DNA from: Lentinula raphanica
Taxonomy: Eukaryota > Basidiomycota > Agaricomycetes > Agaricales > Omphalotaceae
NCBI GenBank assembly: GCA_027919835.1
Contig: JANVFP010000006.1
Span: 620,001 to 684,000, forward strand
Direction: 5' to 3'
DNA: 64,000 nt
Of the stretch, positions 47,973-60,200 are shown in pieces (within the stretch, counting starts at the first letter, position 1; every line of letters starts with the position of its first letter). The translations under genes were made by a program, and so were the position numbers. Under the pieces are notes generated by a model. It made no database searches. It saw only the letters and a list, made by a program, of their open reading frames with translations, and was not told the DNA's origin.

Positions 47973-48236
47973 AGTCAACTTGAGCTCGTGGGAATATTGT
48001 AAGAGTCCGCTGCTGCTATCCGTCGCATCCGCTCGTATCCGTCTGATTATTCCGATCCATCTTTGCCCAGAGTCGAAGGAGTGCAGAAGGACTCTGAGAG
48101 ACTTGGAACTTGGAAGACAAAGATGGCGTGCTACTTTGCGATGATACGATCTCACTGGCGGGCCGGTCGATAAGGCCGACATAACACGACGATTGCGAGT
48201 GAAGAAAGTTTCCCAATCGTTTTCTCATCCGCCACA

Positions 48237-49394
48237 ATGTCAATATTCAATGCTTCCCGTTTGCTTGGAAAGACAGTGCTCGTAACTGGAGCTTCTGCGG
48301 GCATAGGAGCAGTGAGTAACCAAACTCAGAATGTTCCTTGCATTCTAACTGTTCATTCAGGCTACTGCTCTCCTCTTCGCCAAGGTATACTCATAATTCA
48401 TTGATATGTTCTCGGGAATGCGAATCATTCTTGTATCATCAGGGAGGTTCCAACGTCATCCTTGTAGCTCGTCGCGCAGAGGCAATCAAATCCGTCGCCG
48501 ATGCCTGTGCTGCTGCCTTCGAGGCCTCTGGTTTGAAGCAGGGAGGAAGATTCGCCGCCATCCAGCTCGATGTATCAGACAAGGCTCAGGTTGCTTCTTT
48601 CTGGGACAAAGTTCCTCAAGATCTTCGAAATGTCGATATCCTTGGTATTGAACGACTTTTTCAAGCATTGCTCAAGTTCAACTTATCTTAATCGTCCATC
48701 ATCCAGTGAACAACGCAGGTTTCGTCCTCGGAGTCGATCAGGTGGGAAACATTAAAGATGAAGATATAGAGGCCATGTTTTCTACCAATGTTCTCGGTCT
48801 GATTTCTGTCACTCAACTGCTGATCAAAGGTATTTGCTTGAGTCCGCTTATAGTCTTGCGCAAACTGAAATCCTTGTGTGCGAAAGACTTCAAAGCCAAG
48901 CAATCTGGGCATGTCATTAACCTGGGATCTATCGCTGGAAGGGAACCTTATGCAGGAGGAAGCATTTATACTGCAACCAAACATGCTGTTCATGCCTTCA
49001 CGGCTTCCATGATGCGAGAATTGGTTAACACACCTATCCGGGTGACTGAAATTCAACCTGGTGGGATGGCATTGAACGTTCCCTATTAATCAAAGGATGC
49101 TCACGATATATGCAGGGATGGTCGAGACAGAGTTCTCAATCGTACGATTTCGTGGAGACACTGGTGCAGCCAAGAAGGTCTATGATGGACTGGAGCCTCG
49201 TAAGTTTCTGACCATTGGACGGCTTTTCTTTATGACGTGAAAACGCTCAATCATTGTGTCCAGTTACTGCGCATGATATTGCAGAAGAGATCGTTTGGGC
49301 AGCCGCTCGTCCCCCTCATGTCAATATCGCGGAAGTTCTAGTGCTTCCTGTGAACCAGGCATCCACAACGCTCAACTACAGAAAACCCAGTTGA
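48237..49394 (+). CDS. Short-chain dehydrogenase, YMR226C/YdfG-like
   Basis: NADP-dependent oxidoreductase of the classical SDR type. [26 protein letters not shown] holds the TGxxxGIG cofactor motif, followed by [23 protein letters not shown] (across an intron), [22 protein letters not shown] (catalytic Ser, Tyr and Lys) and VTEIQPGMVETEF. The block [22 protein letters not shown] is typical of the 3-hydroxy acid / serine dehydrogenase subgroup. About seven introns. It ends NYRKPS. Exact substrate not shown. It shares a divergent promoter with the SET gene. Confidence 0.9.
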
Positions 49395-49789
49395 AACTAT
49401 TCATACGTACAAACTGAAATTCATTCTCAGTTATCCTTCTGCATAGTGCCACATCTCTGAAGACCGAAACGTCACAACGACATAAATGGATAGATTGGAT
49501 GAATCGTGCAGGAACCTAGAAGGCGACGTGAAAGACATGTTTAAACGTTCAGATAATATGAATTTGTAAACAGAACATATGTAGTAGGAGGTTAGTGGAA
49601 GAATATCAGAGAATATCATGATGATAGGACGTAGGATAGATCATATACAACGTCAAGAAACAAAACAAAGTCATAAGAGGGGTATAGAATGCAAGATGAA
49701 CTTGAGATTTCAAAAATCAACCAGCAGGGATACATACGAACAATCTATATGAGTGAAAATCCATCTTTGCGATTTAAGATGTCCTTAGA
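49395..49789. other. Convergent intergenic region
   Basis: About 395 bp between the dehydrogenase and a minus-strand gene; AT-rich 3' UTR-like sequence with no gene. Confidence 0.5.
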
Positions 49790-52525
49790 TCACTTTTTCG
49801 CGTCTCCATCAAAAAATTTGACTAGTTGCCCTATCGGTATTTTACCCGAAAGAGGACGAGGCATCGCAAGCTTGCCATGCTTAGCTTCTGCCTCTTGTTT
49901 CCTGGTGACCAGCGGATCGACAAACTTGGAGTTGGCCGGTGGAGAGACGATACTGGCGCTGGGATGCGGTGAAGTTGATTGTGATCGGACGCGAGGTCGA
50001 AGAGGCGCTATGCTTCCCCCGTTCGAATTTGAAGGTGGAATCAGGCTGGTGTCGCGACCTTGAGCCGAGGATTGTTGGACGATGGAAGAGAGCCCGTAAG
50101 CAGATTGGGCACGAATTCGGCTATGAGTAGGGGTGAATGAATCTGAGTTCTGAGTGCTGATCTGCCCTTTGGTATCTTTGAGCGCAGCAGCAAGTCCGGA
50201 TTTGGAGGACGATTTGCCGATGGTTTCGTCTCCAAGGATGTCTCCCTCTCCCTCTCCCTCTACTTCCCCTCCTCGACCTAGGGATACAGGAGAGGAAGAG
50301 AAGAATGCTCTTCCGATAGACGAGTTGGACAATTTTCGGGGCAATCTAGAATGCTCTTCCGCTGCATGATTACGATTGCCATTCATAGACTCTGAGTTGT
50401 CACTGGCTGACATCGCAGAAGCACGGGTAATTGGAGTACCCAATGCGACTGTATATCTCTTCCTACTCCCAGAAGGCGATGGCGTTGTACCTTGCTGATC
50501 TTTTGTGGAGGAAGGCGGTACAGGAAGGACTCTACCCTTCGATGCAGTAGACGGAGACGCATTCTCATTTCCACTGTTCTGTGAGCCCCGGTAACGAGGC
50601 AAAGGAGTAGGTGAGGTCGAAGGTGAGATAGATGATACAGATGAGAACGAGGCATTGGAGTAAGACGTCGAATACGTCGAAGCTGACGAACTGATACCTG
50701 CACCGCTATATGGTACTGCATTCGCCAATCCTAGTCCAATTCCACTTGTGGCAATATTGGAGTTGGCGGGCAAGCCCGAAACGCTGGTCGCGACTTTCTT
50801 TGTCGGGGTACGGGAGTTGAGTGAGCCCGGGGGAGATACAGGAGGAGAGAAAGTTCCTGACATCACAGCGCCCGCGTCCAGAGGGACAGGAGCATAATCT
50901 CCAGTGGGATAAGGGAGTCGACTACCAGTTGTTTGCCGGGATAGAGATCGAAGAAGAGGCGGTGACGTACTTTCTCGTACGGATGGCACTCGTTTGTGCG
51001 ACTGCAGATTGGGCCAATCGTTCGCCCCGGGAGACGTGGATTCGACTGAAGCGAATGAGGAAGATGTGGGCGGGGGAGAGGATTCCCTAATCTTCGCAGT
51101 ATGCGATTGTTTGGAGGACGAGAGATTTTCCGGCGTCACTTTCTCCAAAGCCCTCTCGCGACTCATCTCTGCCATTTCGCGACCTAGTTCGCCGATACGA
51201 CCTTGCAACTCAGCCATCTCGTCTCGAAGATTTTGCACCTCGTTGCTGACATCCTCGGCTTCTTTCTGGTTAGAACTTCCTTTCCTGAACGAACCGTCGG
51301 CGTCATCGGCTTCATTGCCATTGTCGTTTTTGCGTTGTTCGCGCTCCTCTTTATCGACCAACCATCTTTCAACGTCTCCCATACGTTCCTCCAAAGCCCG
51401 GACGTGACCCACTGTCCATTTTTCAAGCTTCTCGAATCTGGGAGGAGCATAAGCTTGGGTTGGAAAGTAAATGACAATCGTTCACTCGCCTCTTAGCGAT
51501 GGTAAGCAACGTGAGGTGGACGTCGAGACCGCCCTGAGGATTGAATTGAGCATAGAGTGGGGGCTGTTCAGCTCGTCCAGGCGAAGCGCCTGCGCCGGTA
51601 CTGGCGGTGGATCGATTGGGTGAGGGTGTTAAATTTGGGGCTGTGAAAGAACGGGCAGGAGATCCCGTGGCAGACGGAGAGCCAAGAACGCGACCAGGGT
51701 TTGAGATTGGGTTCGGGGAAGGAGATGTAGGAGAATCAGTTCTTCGATGTTGTGGTGTAGGTGTCTGAGGGACATTGAGATTGAAGAACGCCGGATCAGA
51801 AAACTTGGTCTCTGCGGCAGCAGGCCACTCCTTTTCTTTGCCCTTGCTATTCTTTTTCAGTTCCTTCTGATACTCCTTCTCGGCTTTTTCTCTTTCCTTC
51901 TCGCTCCGTTTGACGTCAAGGACGACTTGTTGAGCAGGTGTTAAATCCTTATCCTTCGTCGGCGTTAGCCTGTTTTTGGCAGCGGACCACCAAGACGCGA
52001 CGTTACTTGAGGGAGAAGAAGGCTGGCTGGTCTGTGGATCAGGCATGGTTTGAGATCTGGAAGGTGGTGGAGGTAAAGCTCGAGTCGAATCTAGCATTGC
52101 CAAAACACGATCCTCGAGTGAGGTCCTCTGAGCTTCTGCCTGCAAGATTCTTTCTGCCTCTCTCCTTCCTCTTTCGCGTTCCCGTTGAGCTTCCCTTTCG
52201 ATATCAGAGGAGGTCATCATAAGTGCACCAGGGGAGGGGCTGGGACTAGGGCTGGTCATTCCGCCAACAAAGTTGCCGAACTTGTTTGCGAAATTGGCTG
52301 CGAATTGTGTGACAGAAGCAGCAGAATCGCGTTCTCTTTCATCGTCGCTGCCATCTTCATCATCAGAGTCGTCAAAGGTTGTGTCGGGGTCAATTCCGGT
52401 CGAAGTTCCACCGCGATTAGTTTCTGATTGACGCAGGGGTGAAGGTGCACGGGGAGCTGCCTGCGTGGGTGTGGAAAATGAGAGGAGAAAGAGAGGGTAC
52501 AGAATTTGATACATACTGGATTCAT
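49790..52525 (-). CDS. Unrecognised long disordered protein with short coiled coil
   Basis: Mostly disordered Ser/Pro/Gln/Glu-rich protein of about 850 residues. An acidic segment (DDSDDEDGSDDERERDS) is followed by a charged helix (IEREAQRERERGRREAERIL), a WWSAAKNRLTP block, and YAQFNPQGGLDVHLTLLTIAKR. Across an intron FEKLEKWTVGHVRALEERM begins a coiled coil of about 100 residues. The C-terminal third is Ser-rich and ends IGQLVKFFDGDAKK. The annotated start (ATG at 52525, MNP then an intron) may be internal: the same frame continues upstream with coding-like codons to about 52627 but without an ATG. Function unknown. Confidence 0.7.
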
Positions 52526-52686
52526 TCTGTGAAAGTCACGGCTGAGACGTCCCAAGTAAGCACCGAAATCAAGGCTCTTGATGTCCCAGCCGTCCGCGTC
52601 AAGGACAGGAGAGTCATAGCACGTCAACTTGACTGATTTGGCGTCGTCTCTTTCCGGGCCGAGTCAGCTATGTACCGGGCCGCAGT

Positions 52687-52692
52687 CACGTG
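52687..52692. promoter_or_regulatory. CACGTG box in the 49790/52798 divergent promoter
   Basis: Perfect palindromic E-box between two head-to-head genes, 106 bp upstream of the ATG at 52798. Candidate bHLH site. Confidence 0.35.
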
Positions 52693-52797
52693 CTTGTCGT
52701 TCTATTCTGGCAACTCTAAAGCAGGTTGATCAGCCACTACAGTATCTCTCAACTCCACTTCTTGCTGCATGCTTTCGCAATTTCTCATATCCATCCA

Positions 52798-55700
52798 TGA
52801 GCGACGTTGAAGACACTACTCAACCCAACTCGCTCACAAATCCATTTGCTGAACCCCTTGGCGCTGAAGTCTTGGCTGGAGTTGTGGATTCCCCCGAACC
52901 ATCTGGCCCTAACACTGAATACTTATCCCCAACGCGTGTTTCCCCTCTTCGACGCTCGCCTAGGCTATCTCAAGCTGTGAAAGTCGTAGCTTTAGATGAT
53001 GATGCGGAATTACTTGTAGATGAGGCGGCAAACATCGCAGAAGAGGATGCAACGTTTGGTTCATCACGTCCCTTAACGCCAGAGAACGAAGGATTGATTC
53101 AGGACGGTAAGTATCAAGAAGACTCTGACCTAGCTCCTACTGTAGCTAATTCTTACTCAGAACCATCGTCTGTCTTGGCTTCTCGAATCATGCTGGCTCA
53201 TGACAACCCTTCTCCTCCGCCGCAATCTCCAGAAATATCCCAGCATCTGAATCTCCCTACATTATCTCTTCCTTTTCCCTTGCTTCCAAGCAGTGAAAAT
53301 TCATCTCATACAAACACGCCTTCCATCTCTACTCCTACAGCAGAACTCGCACAAGACGCATACATCCCTTCGGTCTCAACCTCTTCATTTTTCAACAATC
53401 TCCAAACTCCAACCAAATCGCGTCATATACATAATATTTCTGACCAACACGAAGACCTTGATCATCCAGTGATACTTCCTGCAACGGATATCCAGCCGTG
53501 TGCTCAATCAACTATCTCCACAGATGTAGTATCTGAAGATTCAGTCGATGAACAAGTTGTGGCAGATACATTAGTTCTATCTGCGGATGAAACCGAAGTG
53601 GCCGATGCGAAATCTATCACTCAACTTCTACCGCAAGTCGACGAATCACCCCGACCACCTCTTCGACGTTCTACTCGCCCACGTCGTAGTACAGCACGCT
53701 ATCTACCCCAATTCGAGGAATCGGAAACGGACGATCGTGGTCCATGCGATGAGACGAATAGTGATGATGCCGACGCGAAGCTTACTTCTCCACGTCGGAA
53801 AACTATTACTCTCGCTCCCAACAACGTTCAGGGAGTTTTACCATCTCTCGCTATTGACCAACCTAGATCTCGTTCGCCCACCCGAGAATCAACTCTAAGA
53901 ACAAGAACAAGGCGCGAGCTGGGCTCATTGTCTCCTGGATCTTCCACCATATTGAAATCATTGTTACCCGCTGCTGCTACATCCCCTTTGAAAGAAGAAA
54001 TCGAACAGGACCGGATTTTGGACGGAGGAGATTCAGGATCTACACTCACTCTTACGCAGCCTGCTTCCGATCTTCTCTCCACTCCAGTTCGCTCAACACC
54101 TGCTAGGTTTACAAGCCCTACTCGAAACCCTCTCCCCAGTAAATTCCAGCTACAAACAGCCGATTCAGACAATAAAAACAGGACTCCTGCTCGGCGCATT
54201 CCCATCCAAGATGCTGTTGCTAATGGGCAGATGTCTGCTCAACAAGCTGCTCGGTTGATGTCTAAGCCTTCGACTACACTTTCTTCGAGACCCGTGTTCA
54301 ATATCCCTGCCACAGATAGTCCAGTGAGACGCGTCCTTCTTCCTAACAGCAATATACATAGCAGTCCGACCAAGAGATTACCATTACCAGGGAGTCCTGT
54401 CAGGAGTCTGTCCGTCGAACCAAATCCCGTGGAACCGGTGCGATTGAAGAAACGCGCCGAATCTGCAGAACCAACTCTACCCAAGATACAAGGGAAGGTT
54501 GCAGGAACAGCCTCTCCTTTTTCGCGCTCGACATCTACCGAAAGACTGCCGGTGACCCTCAAAGCCAACTCGTCCCTCTATGCTACGATTCCCGAGGAAG
54601 GCTCAAGCAGTGGTGGTTCAGCTCAGAAATCACTTAACCGAACTGGCCCGTATTCAGAGAAAAGTCATCTCAAACATACGACTAGTAGAATTCCCCGAAT
54701 CGGCCTAAAGCCCTATGCTAGGCCAGTCGTATCGACCAATCCCAAGGGACAGGAAAAACCTATCACCATGAGAATGCTCGATTCGTCCAAGCTGCAAGTT
54801 GCCTCCTCAAAGGTACTGCTTATTACTCACAGGATCGAGCTTTTTTCTTCTTACTGAAATTATATCCAGCCTCAAACCTCCAATTCAATACATACCGGCA
54901 GAACCCAGATTCCCTCTATCAATCGAACACCTTCCCCAACTAAACAACGAGCCCCCGTTCCCAGCACACCGACTAGTTTGAAGCGAAAAAGGAGTTCACC
55001 AGAAGGCCTATCGCCTATGAAACGTACTCCTGTTGTCCTACTTTCCAAGAAACACCCAGCTCCGTCCTCCAGTCCAGTCAAGAAACATACCGTTACACAA
55101 CTTCGTATGGTCAGCGATAGTGATGGAGTATCATCCACTCGCTCGAATACAGGAGATTCAAGTTCATCTGTAACGGAGGGACTGAATAGGATAGTGAAAC
55201 CGTCGTCGACCGAAGCTGAAGCTGTAGGTCATCCTGTTACTACACTACGCATGGTGACCAAAGATGATGGCATATTACCTAATCGCTCGACCACGTCGAC
55301 TGTCCCTCCAAAGGAAGCTACAGAAAACACAATAGATTCAGGTTCATCGGAAGGGTCGAACGACGTGCTAGTGAAGCCGCCGTCATTTGAAGCTGAGATC
55401 GAGGCTCGTCTGGTCACTACCCTACGCATGGTGACTAAAGATGATGGTATATTACCCGATCGCTCGACCATATCGTCGTCGCCCCCTCCAGTGACAGTTA
55501 ACGAAGAGAAAACAGCTTCTACGCCTCCTCTGCTGCCGCTTTCTTCTCTGAGTACTGCTCCTCGGCCAGTAAATGCCCCCCTTTTCTCTGTACCAGACGC
55601 AGCCGAATCTAGTTCCAATCCTCCTCCAGATACCTCTGATCACGCAGAACCTCAACCAATTCCAGCAGGGACTACAGAACTAATCTCTCGTCGGACGACA

Positions 55701-56579
55701 AGAAGTAGTCGCAATGGTACTGTAGCAGCGAAACCCACGAGCTCTTCTCGTCCTCCCTCAATTCGCCGGAAGAATGTTCCTACCTTTACAGAGACGGGAC
55801 CGTTCTCAGGTATGACTGCGTTGGCGTTGCGCACTCTCACGGAATCAAATACTTCAAAGAACAAGGATTATGTCACAGTCTTGCTGCAAACAGAGGTTGT
55901 CCGCAGGGAAGGTGCCCGTCCTGAAAGTCCTGGTATGATCGTGAAGAGTATTTCCCAGAAAGAGAAAGAGGCCAAAACGCGAGATAGGAATGCGAGGGCG
56001 GAAAGGAGGGCAAAGCGCGACAATGTCGAGTCAAATCGAGAGGTCGATGAGAATGGCATTAGTGAGGATGAAGATCTCGGGAGAGGATGGGAAAGTAGTC
56101 CGCTTGGTAAAGGCAAACATGCTTGGGGAGCAGGTGACGAAGAGGATTTTGAAACGCCTGTTCGACCAGTGAAACGCGTCCGAGCTGACGGAGAAGGTTT
56201 TGACGATGAAGACGAAAAGAAACGAGTCAAGTGGGATCGAGGGTTGTATCAAGAGATTTATTTGGATGAAATTCAACCACGAACCACTCATACGCGAATC
56301 ACTCAAGAGAGTATTAAAAAGGGATGTTTGGCTCCTACAGCCAAGGTAGATGAACAGTCCAAAAATTCTATGTGAAACTGATTGTGGTTCATATCCCAGG
56401 CTCTTCCATTGGACAATCTAGGAAATCTGCCCAGTATTGAATCCCCAATGAAGGACATCACACCGGAGAATATCGTCGTCAAGAAATTCGTATACGATAG
56501 TGATGTTGTCGAGCCTGTAGCCCCTACATCTGTACCTACGAATGTCAAGACTCGATCTAAGTCGAAGAAGAGTAAATAG
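52798..56579 (+). CDS. Unrecognised long Ser/Pro-rich basic protein
   Basis: About 1,220 residues in three exons (joins at LQVASSK then PQTSNSI near 54813-54870, and PTAK then ALPLDNL near 56346-56398). It is nearly all disordered, with many SP/TP sites (SPTRVSPLRRSPRLS, STPARFTSPTRNP, NSNIHSSPTKRLPLPG) like CDK substrates. An LRMV..DDGI motif occurs three times at about 55101, 55245 and 55422. The C-terminal part has the only conserved-looking segments (MTALALRTLTESNTSKNKDY, EVVRREGARPESPG, KRVKWDRGLYQEIYLDE) and basic clusters. A nuclear, cell-cycle-linked role is inferred from composition alone; the family was not recognised. Confidence 0.75.
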
Positions 56580-56904
56580 TACGGTATTTCTTGCAATCTC
56601 TATCTTTGGTCGATTTTGTGAATGCTGTTACAAGCTGTGTACGTTACGATTATCAGTGAAGGGGCCGTGGCAAGTGAATCTCTGAGCTTTGGGGTCCCCA
56701 CGCAGCAAATGTGAATATCTTGAGATGCCAATGCGCAGAGAGTATTCCAGAAAGAAGAACCAGAGTACATAGAAAGTGTCAAGCTCAAGCATCAAGCTTC
56801 AAGGGTCAAAGCCATTTCGCGATTTGTAACGGAAGCCAAATGGACGTCTTTCACTCCCGCTTCAATGATACATTAGAAAGGACCGTCATATAGGAAGCTG
56901 CGAC
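56580..56904. other. Convergent intergenic region
   Basis: About 325 bp between two 3' ends. No gene or RNA is seen. Confidence 0.5.
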
Positions 56905-58542
56905 TTACGACGCATGGGAGAAGCTGTTTTTCTCACTCCTTGTGCTCGTCGAAGGCCTGGAAGTGGGCTCTACACGCTGGGATCTCGGACCTTGCGGTGG
57001 AGATTGAAACCTACTTTTGAGCTATCCCAGATAGGCTTTCAATACCGCGGAAATGAACAAGATATAAGGTTAAACGGCGATTCACCTCTTCGTTCTCTTT
57101 TGATAATTTTTGCAAAGAATCGGTCTGTTGATCAATCTTCATTTTCATTTGATTGAGAATGTCGTCTAGAGAAACTTGGGCCATGGATGGCCTCGCTGCG
57201 GTCTCGCCTTTGTTCTGACGAGATTCACGGGAGTATGAACGACTCGAAGATGCCAGCCTACGCCGCTTGTAATCTCGCGTTGAGGAACGACCACGCGCAG
57301 GAGAGCTGTTCTGGTCTCTGTTTTGTCTGCGATTGATAGATCGCCTGTCTCCTTGACGTTCTGGCTCGGGAGACGTCGATATGCGATCACTACGCCTCTT
57401 GAGTGACTGCGATTCGGAGTGGGTGCTGTTCAAGGCTAGCCTTGCCTCATTTTTGACAGAAGCGAGAGCCGCTTGGAGCTTGTTTTCTAAGCCAGTGCTG
57501 AACTCCACCATGAAACTATTGAAAACTTTCTCCCATGCTGCGCCAAGGAGGCGAAAGTTCTCGTCCAACCGTTCCTTACTTTGGGCATGAGCCAGAAGTA
57601 TATCGGCGATAGGGCCAGCGACTGAAGCCGCAGAAGAAGCCGAAATCTTAGCAAGCGTAGTTGATATCTCATTAAAAGTTTGCAATTTACGTTCCTCCTG
57701 GTCGAGAAGAACTGTATCTTGTATTATTTGACTCGACACCCTGCATGAAGTGGAGTTCGAACGTTCAACATTCCAGTCAGCATGCTGGAGAACGGTAAAC
57801 ACGAACATTGCAACGTCTTTAAACATTGAAACAAATCGTTCAGCGCGCTCCTTGGCTTCGGCGTCGGAATCTACGTGAGGGTTCGGCCCGGTAGAATTGG
57901 ATGCAGAAGCATTACTAGCATTGATGATATTCTGCAGATGGATTAAGACTTGGACAATGCGAGATTTTGAATCGAATGAACCTTATTGGTAGTTTCGGCA
58001 TTCGATTCAGTTTGGTCTGTTGCTTTGCGTTTTTCACTAGGTTCAGCTGTTCGACGACGATCACCACTGGGTTCCTGCGAGGCCGGACGACGACGACTGG
58101 TAGAATCCGGCTTCCAGTTAGAATCGTGACTGAGCGGTATATCTTCTTCTTCGACTTTGAAACGACGATATAGAGCACCCTGAGGGGCCAAAGGTACACC
58201 ACGCCCGCCAGAAGGAGATCTATGACGACGGTCTGAGTCGTAATCGTGCCTTGCCCGACTCGAATACGAGCTCGTATTCTTATGAAAATAGGGATAACAT
58301 TTCACTCCAGGCCATTGAGGATCCTCTGGGTGCACGAAACTATGATAAAATCTGGTGAATGATGATCATGACCTGAATGCATTCGTGAACGCACCGGCAT
58401 TGATCACCTTGTTTGCAAGGAGTCAGAGGGTAACCTGTCTCGTCAAAGTACTGTAACGCGATTAGTCTCAGCCTCTCAGTATTTGATATGATCTTACACG
58501 ACACTGATACTTCTTGTAGGGTGCAGGTTTTGAAAATGACAT
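56905..58542 (-). CDS. CCCH zinc-finger protein with coiled-coil end
   Basis: The start at 58542 gives MSFSKPAPYKKYQCRYF. Splicing two short introns yields one C3H1 finger: C-x12-C-x5-C-x3-H in QCRYFDETGYPLTPC, KQGDQCRFVHPEDPQW. Such fingers usually bind RNA. After a Ser/Arg-rich basic region (RRHRSPSGGRG, SRRRPASQEPSGDRR) comes a helical middle (FNEISTTLAKISASSAASVA), another RS-rich stretch, and a heptad segment (DDILNQMKMKIDQQTDSL). This is extended over the last intron as ENEELKSRFQSPP. It ends FSHAS. RS-rich regions plus a finger suggest RNA processing; the specific family was not recognised. Confidence 0.75.
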
Positions 58543-59091
58543 CGTGAAGTTGGTGACGAGTTAGAACTGTCGTTGTACGTGTCGAAAGAGGTCCGATTGA
58601 GAAAGGTACAAACAAACACAAAAGTTGCTCAGTCCGTCGGGCCAAATATTCCAACCGTTCAGCACCCCTAAAATTGCAATCCCCAGCTACTACTGATTAC
58701 GGTGTCATTTGGCTCCCAGATGAGCAAGTTTGTTCGTTCGCTGATCAAGTAGGCAACATCACTGGAAGCGTTGCTCTGAATTATGGAGTAGTATGGGCAA
58801 AGGCATTCCATTGATTCTGAATGATGTCCTGCGGACGCGTTTGATTGCGCCTCATTCAAAAGGCAGTCGTTGAAGGCACCTTCCACATTGAAAAGCCCGA
58901 GCATCCGCGTTTAAAGCACCTCTGACAAGAGGATATAAACAACTTCACCAGATTGTAGAGTGAGCAGCTAATTGAATCCGGCCATACTATAAGGCCACAT
59001 ATCACCTTTCTCATATGGTCTGTGTAACCGCTTCATGTCAATCGCAACTCGAAGGTGACAGGACTATCATGATAGTACGCTTGTATTAGTC
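58543..59091. other. Intergenic, CCCH gene promoter
   Basis: About 550 bp in tandem orientation (both genes minus). A 78-codon minus-strand ORF at 58668-58904 (MLGLFNVEGAFNDC) starts with ATG but has no family motif. Confidence 0.45.
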
Positions 59092-60121
59092 TTAGTCGCT
59101 GTCGCTGAATGTAACATGTTCTTCGTCCTCCTCTTCGTCCTCCCTAGTACGTTCATATTGACTGATATCAACTGAAACAGTTCCTTCCTCCAGCAATGTT
59201 TCTTCATCCAGATTTCTGTTACGTTCGAAAAGTTGTCGTCCTGGAAAACCATGTAGCAACACCAAAAAGAATCCATATAAACACTTACCAGATAATCGAG
59301 AATTTATTCGTTTGTATTCCTCGCGTTCTTTTGGTGTAAGACCTTTCAACCGTTCCTCTTCTTCCTTGGCTCTTCTGTCTGCTTGTTCTTTATCGAATTG
59401 AGCTTTCCAAGCTTTAAAAGATTCCACTGTCACAGGGGTTCCTCGGGTTCGAAGTTCCTCAGCCTGGATTGTAGACATCAATTCCGATATATGTCTTTGG
59501 ACAATGAAGGTCTGCTTACCTCCAATGCTAATCGTTCTTTTTCCGATTCTTCAAACTTTCGACGAACCTCACGAGATTGCACAAGCTCAGCTATTTGTTC
59601 TCTGAGATGGGACACTAGAGTGAATGTCATTGCCATGCCGAGGTTTTCCTCTCCCTGATACAATTAGATCGGAGGTATAGTGCAGAGAAGTGAGGACTCA
59701 CGACTTTTGTCAATCCATGTAGAATAGTATCCAGTTCTGGCTGATCGACATCACCTTCGAGGGGTGTTAGAGACAAATCTGGTAGAGCATCTGGATAGTC
59801 ATCGGTGTAATGAACATGAAGAGACAGCTTCACTGTTCTGAAGTCATCAAAGTAGGCATCAGTGGGTAGATGAGATGAACTGACACGGAGGCAAGCCTTC
59901 GTCAAGTTCTTCAGGTTCTACTTCGATCTGTATATCCCTTTCGGAAGATTCTTCGCATGAGCCTCAGACAAATTGCCAACTCGCAAAACTCCCTGGTACG
60001 AACTTGAGAGTTCTGTTGGATAAATCGATTCGAGAACCTGAGGATGGATATCAGTGCAGACTTGGAATCATATTCAAAGAAGCCACACTTCGAATTCCTC
60101 GAGTAAAACTTCGCCCGACAT
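59092..60121 (-). CDS. RWD-domain protein, RWDD1/Gir2-like
   Basis: Small acidic protein of the Gir2/RWDD1 family, whose members bind the DRG/Rbg GTPases and Gcn1 in translation control. Exons join as MSGEVLLEEFE, VLESIYPTELS (the RWD YPxxxxxP-type opening), KSSERDIQIEVEPEELDEGLPP, then TVKLSLHVHYTDDYPDALPDL, completing the RWD domain. GMAMTFTLVSHLREQIAELV and a charged helix follow (QFDKEQADRRAKEEEERL), then KRINSRLSGRQLFERNRNLD and an acidic end EHVTFSDSD. Six introns. It is head to head with the bS21m gene, with only 79 bp between start codons, so the two probably share a promoter linking cytosolic and mitochondrial translation. Confidence 0.85.
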
Positions 60122-60184
60122 TACGGTTGATATCAGGATCGCCAAATAAGCGCTGGTCACCTTTATTACCCCTCGGATTCGAAT

Positions 60185-60190
60185 CACGTG
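60185..60190. promoter_or_regulatory. CACGTG box in the RWDD1-like / bS21m shared promoter
   Basis: Perfect palindromic E-box in the 79-bp gap between two start codons, 11 bp upstream of the plus-strand ATG. Candidate site for a bHLH factor acting on both genes, although it lies close enough to the ATG to be in the 5' UTR. Confidence 0.4.
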
Positions 60191-60200
60191 TACAAGTCCA

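Noticed and set aside
48000..48182. Upstream start for the SET gene at 48182
   Set aside because: The open frame extends there, but the residues look unlike family N-termini and would leave only 54 bp to the divergent gene.
60160..60195. B-box-like GATTCGAATC between two genes
   Set aside because: It is a palindrome within a 79-bp promoter; no A-box or acceptor-stem pairing is nearby.
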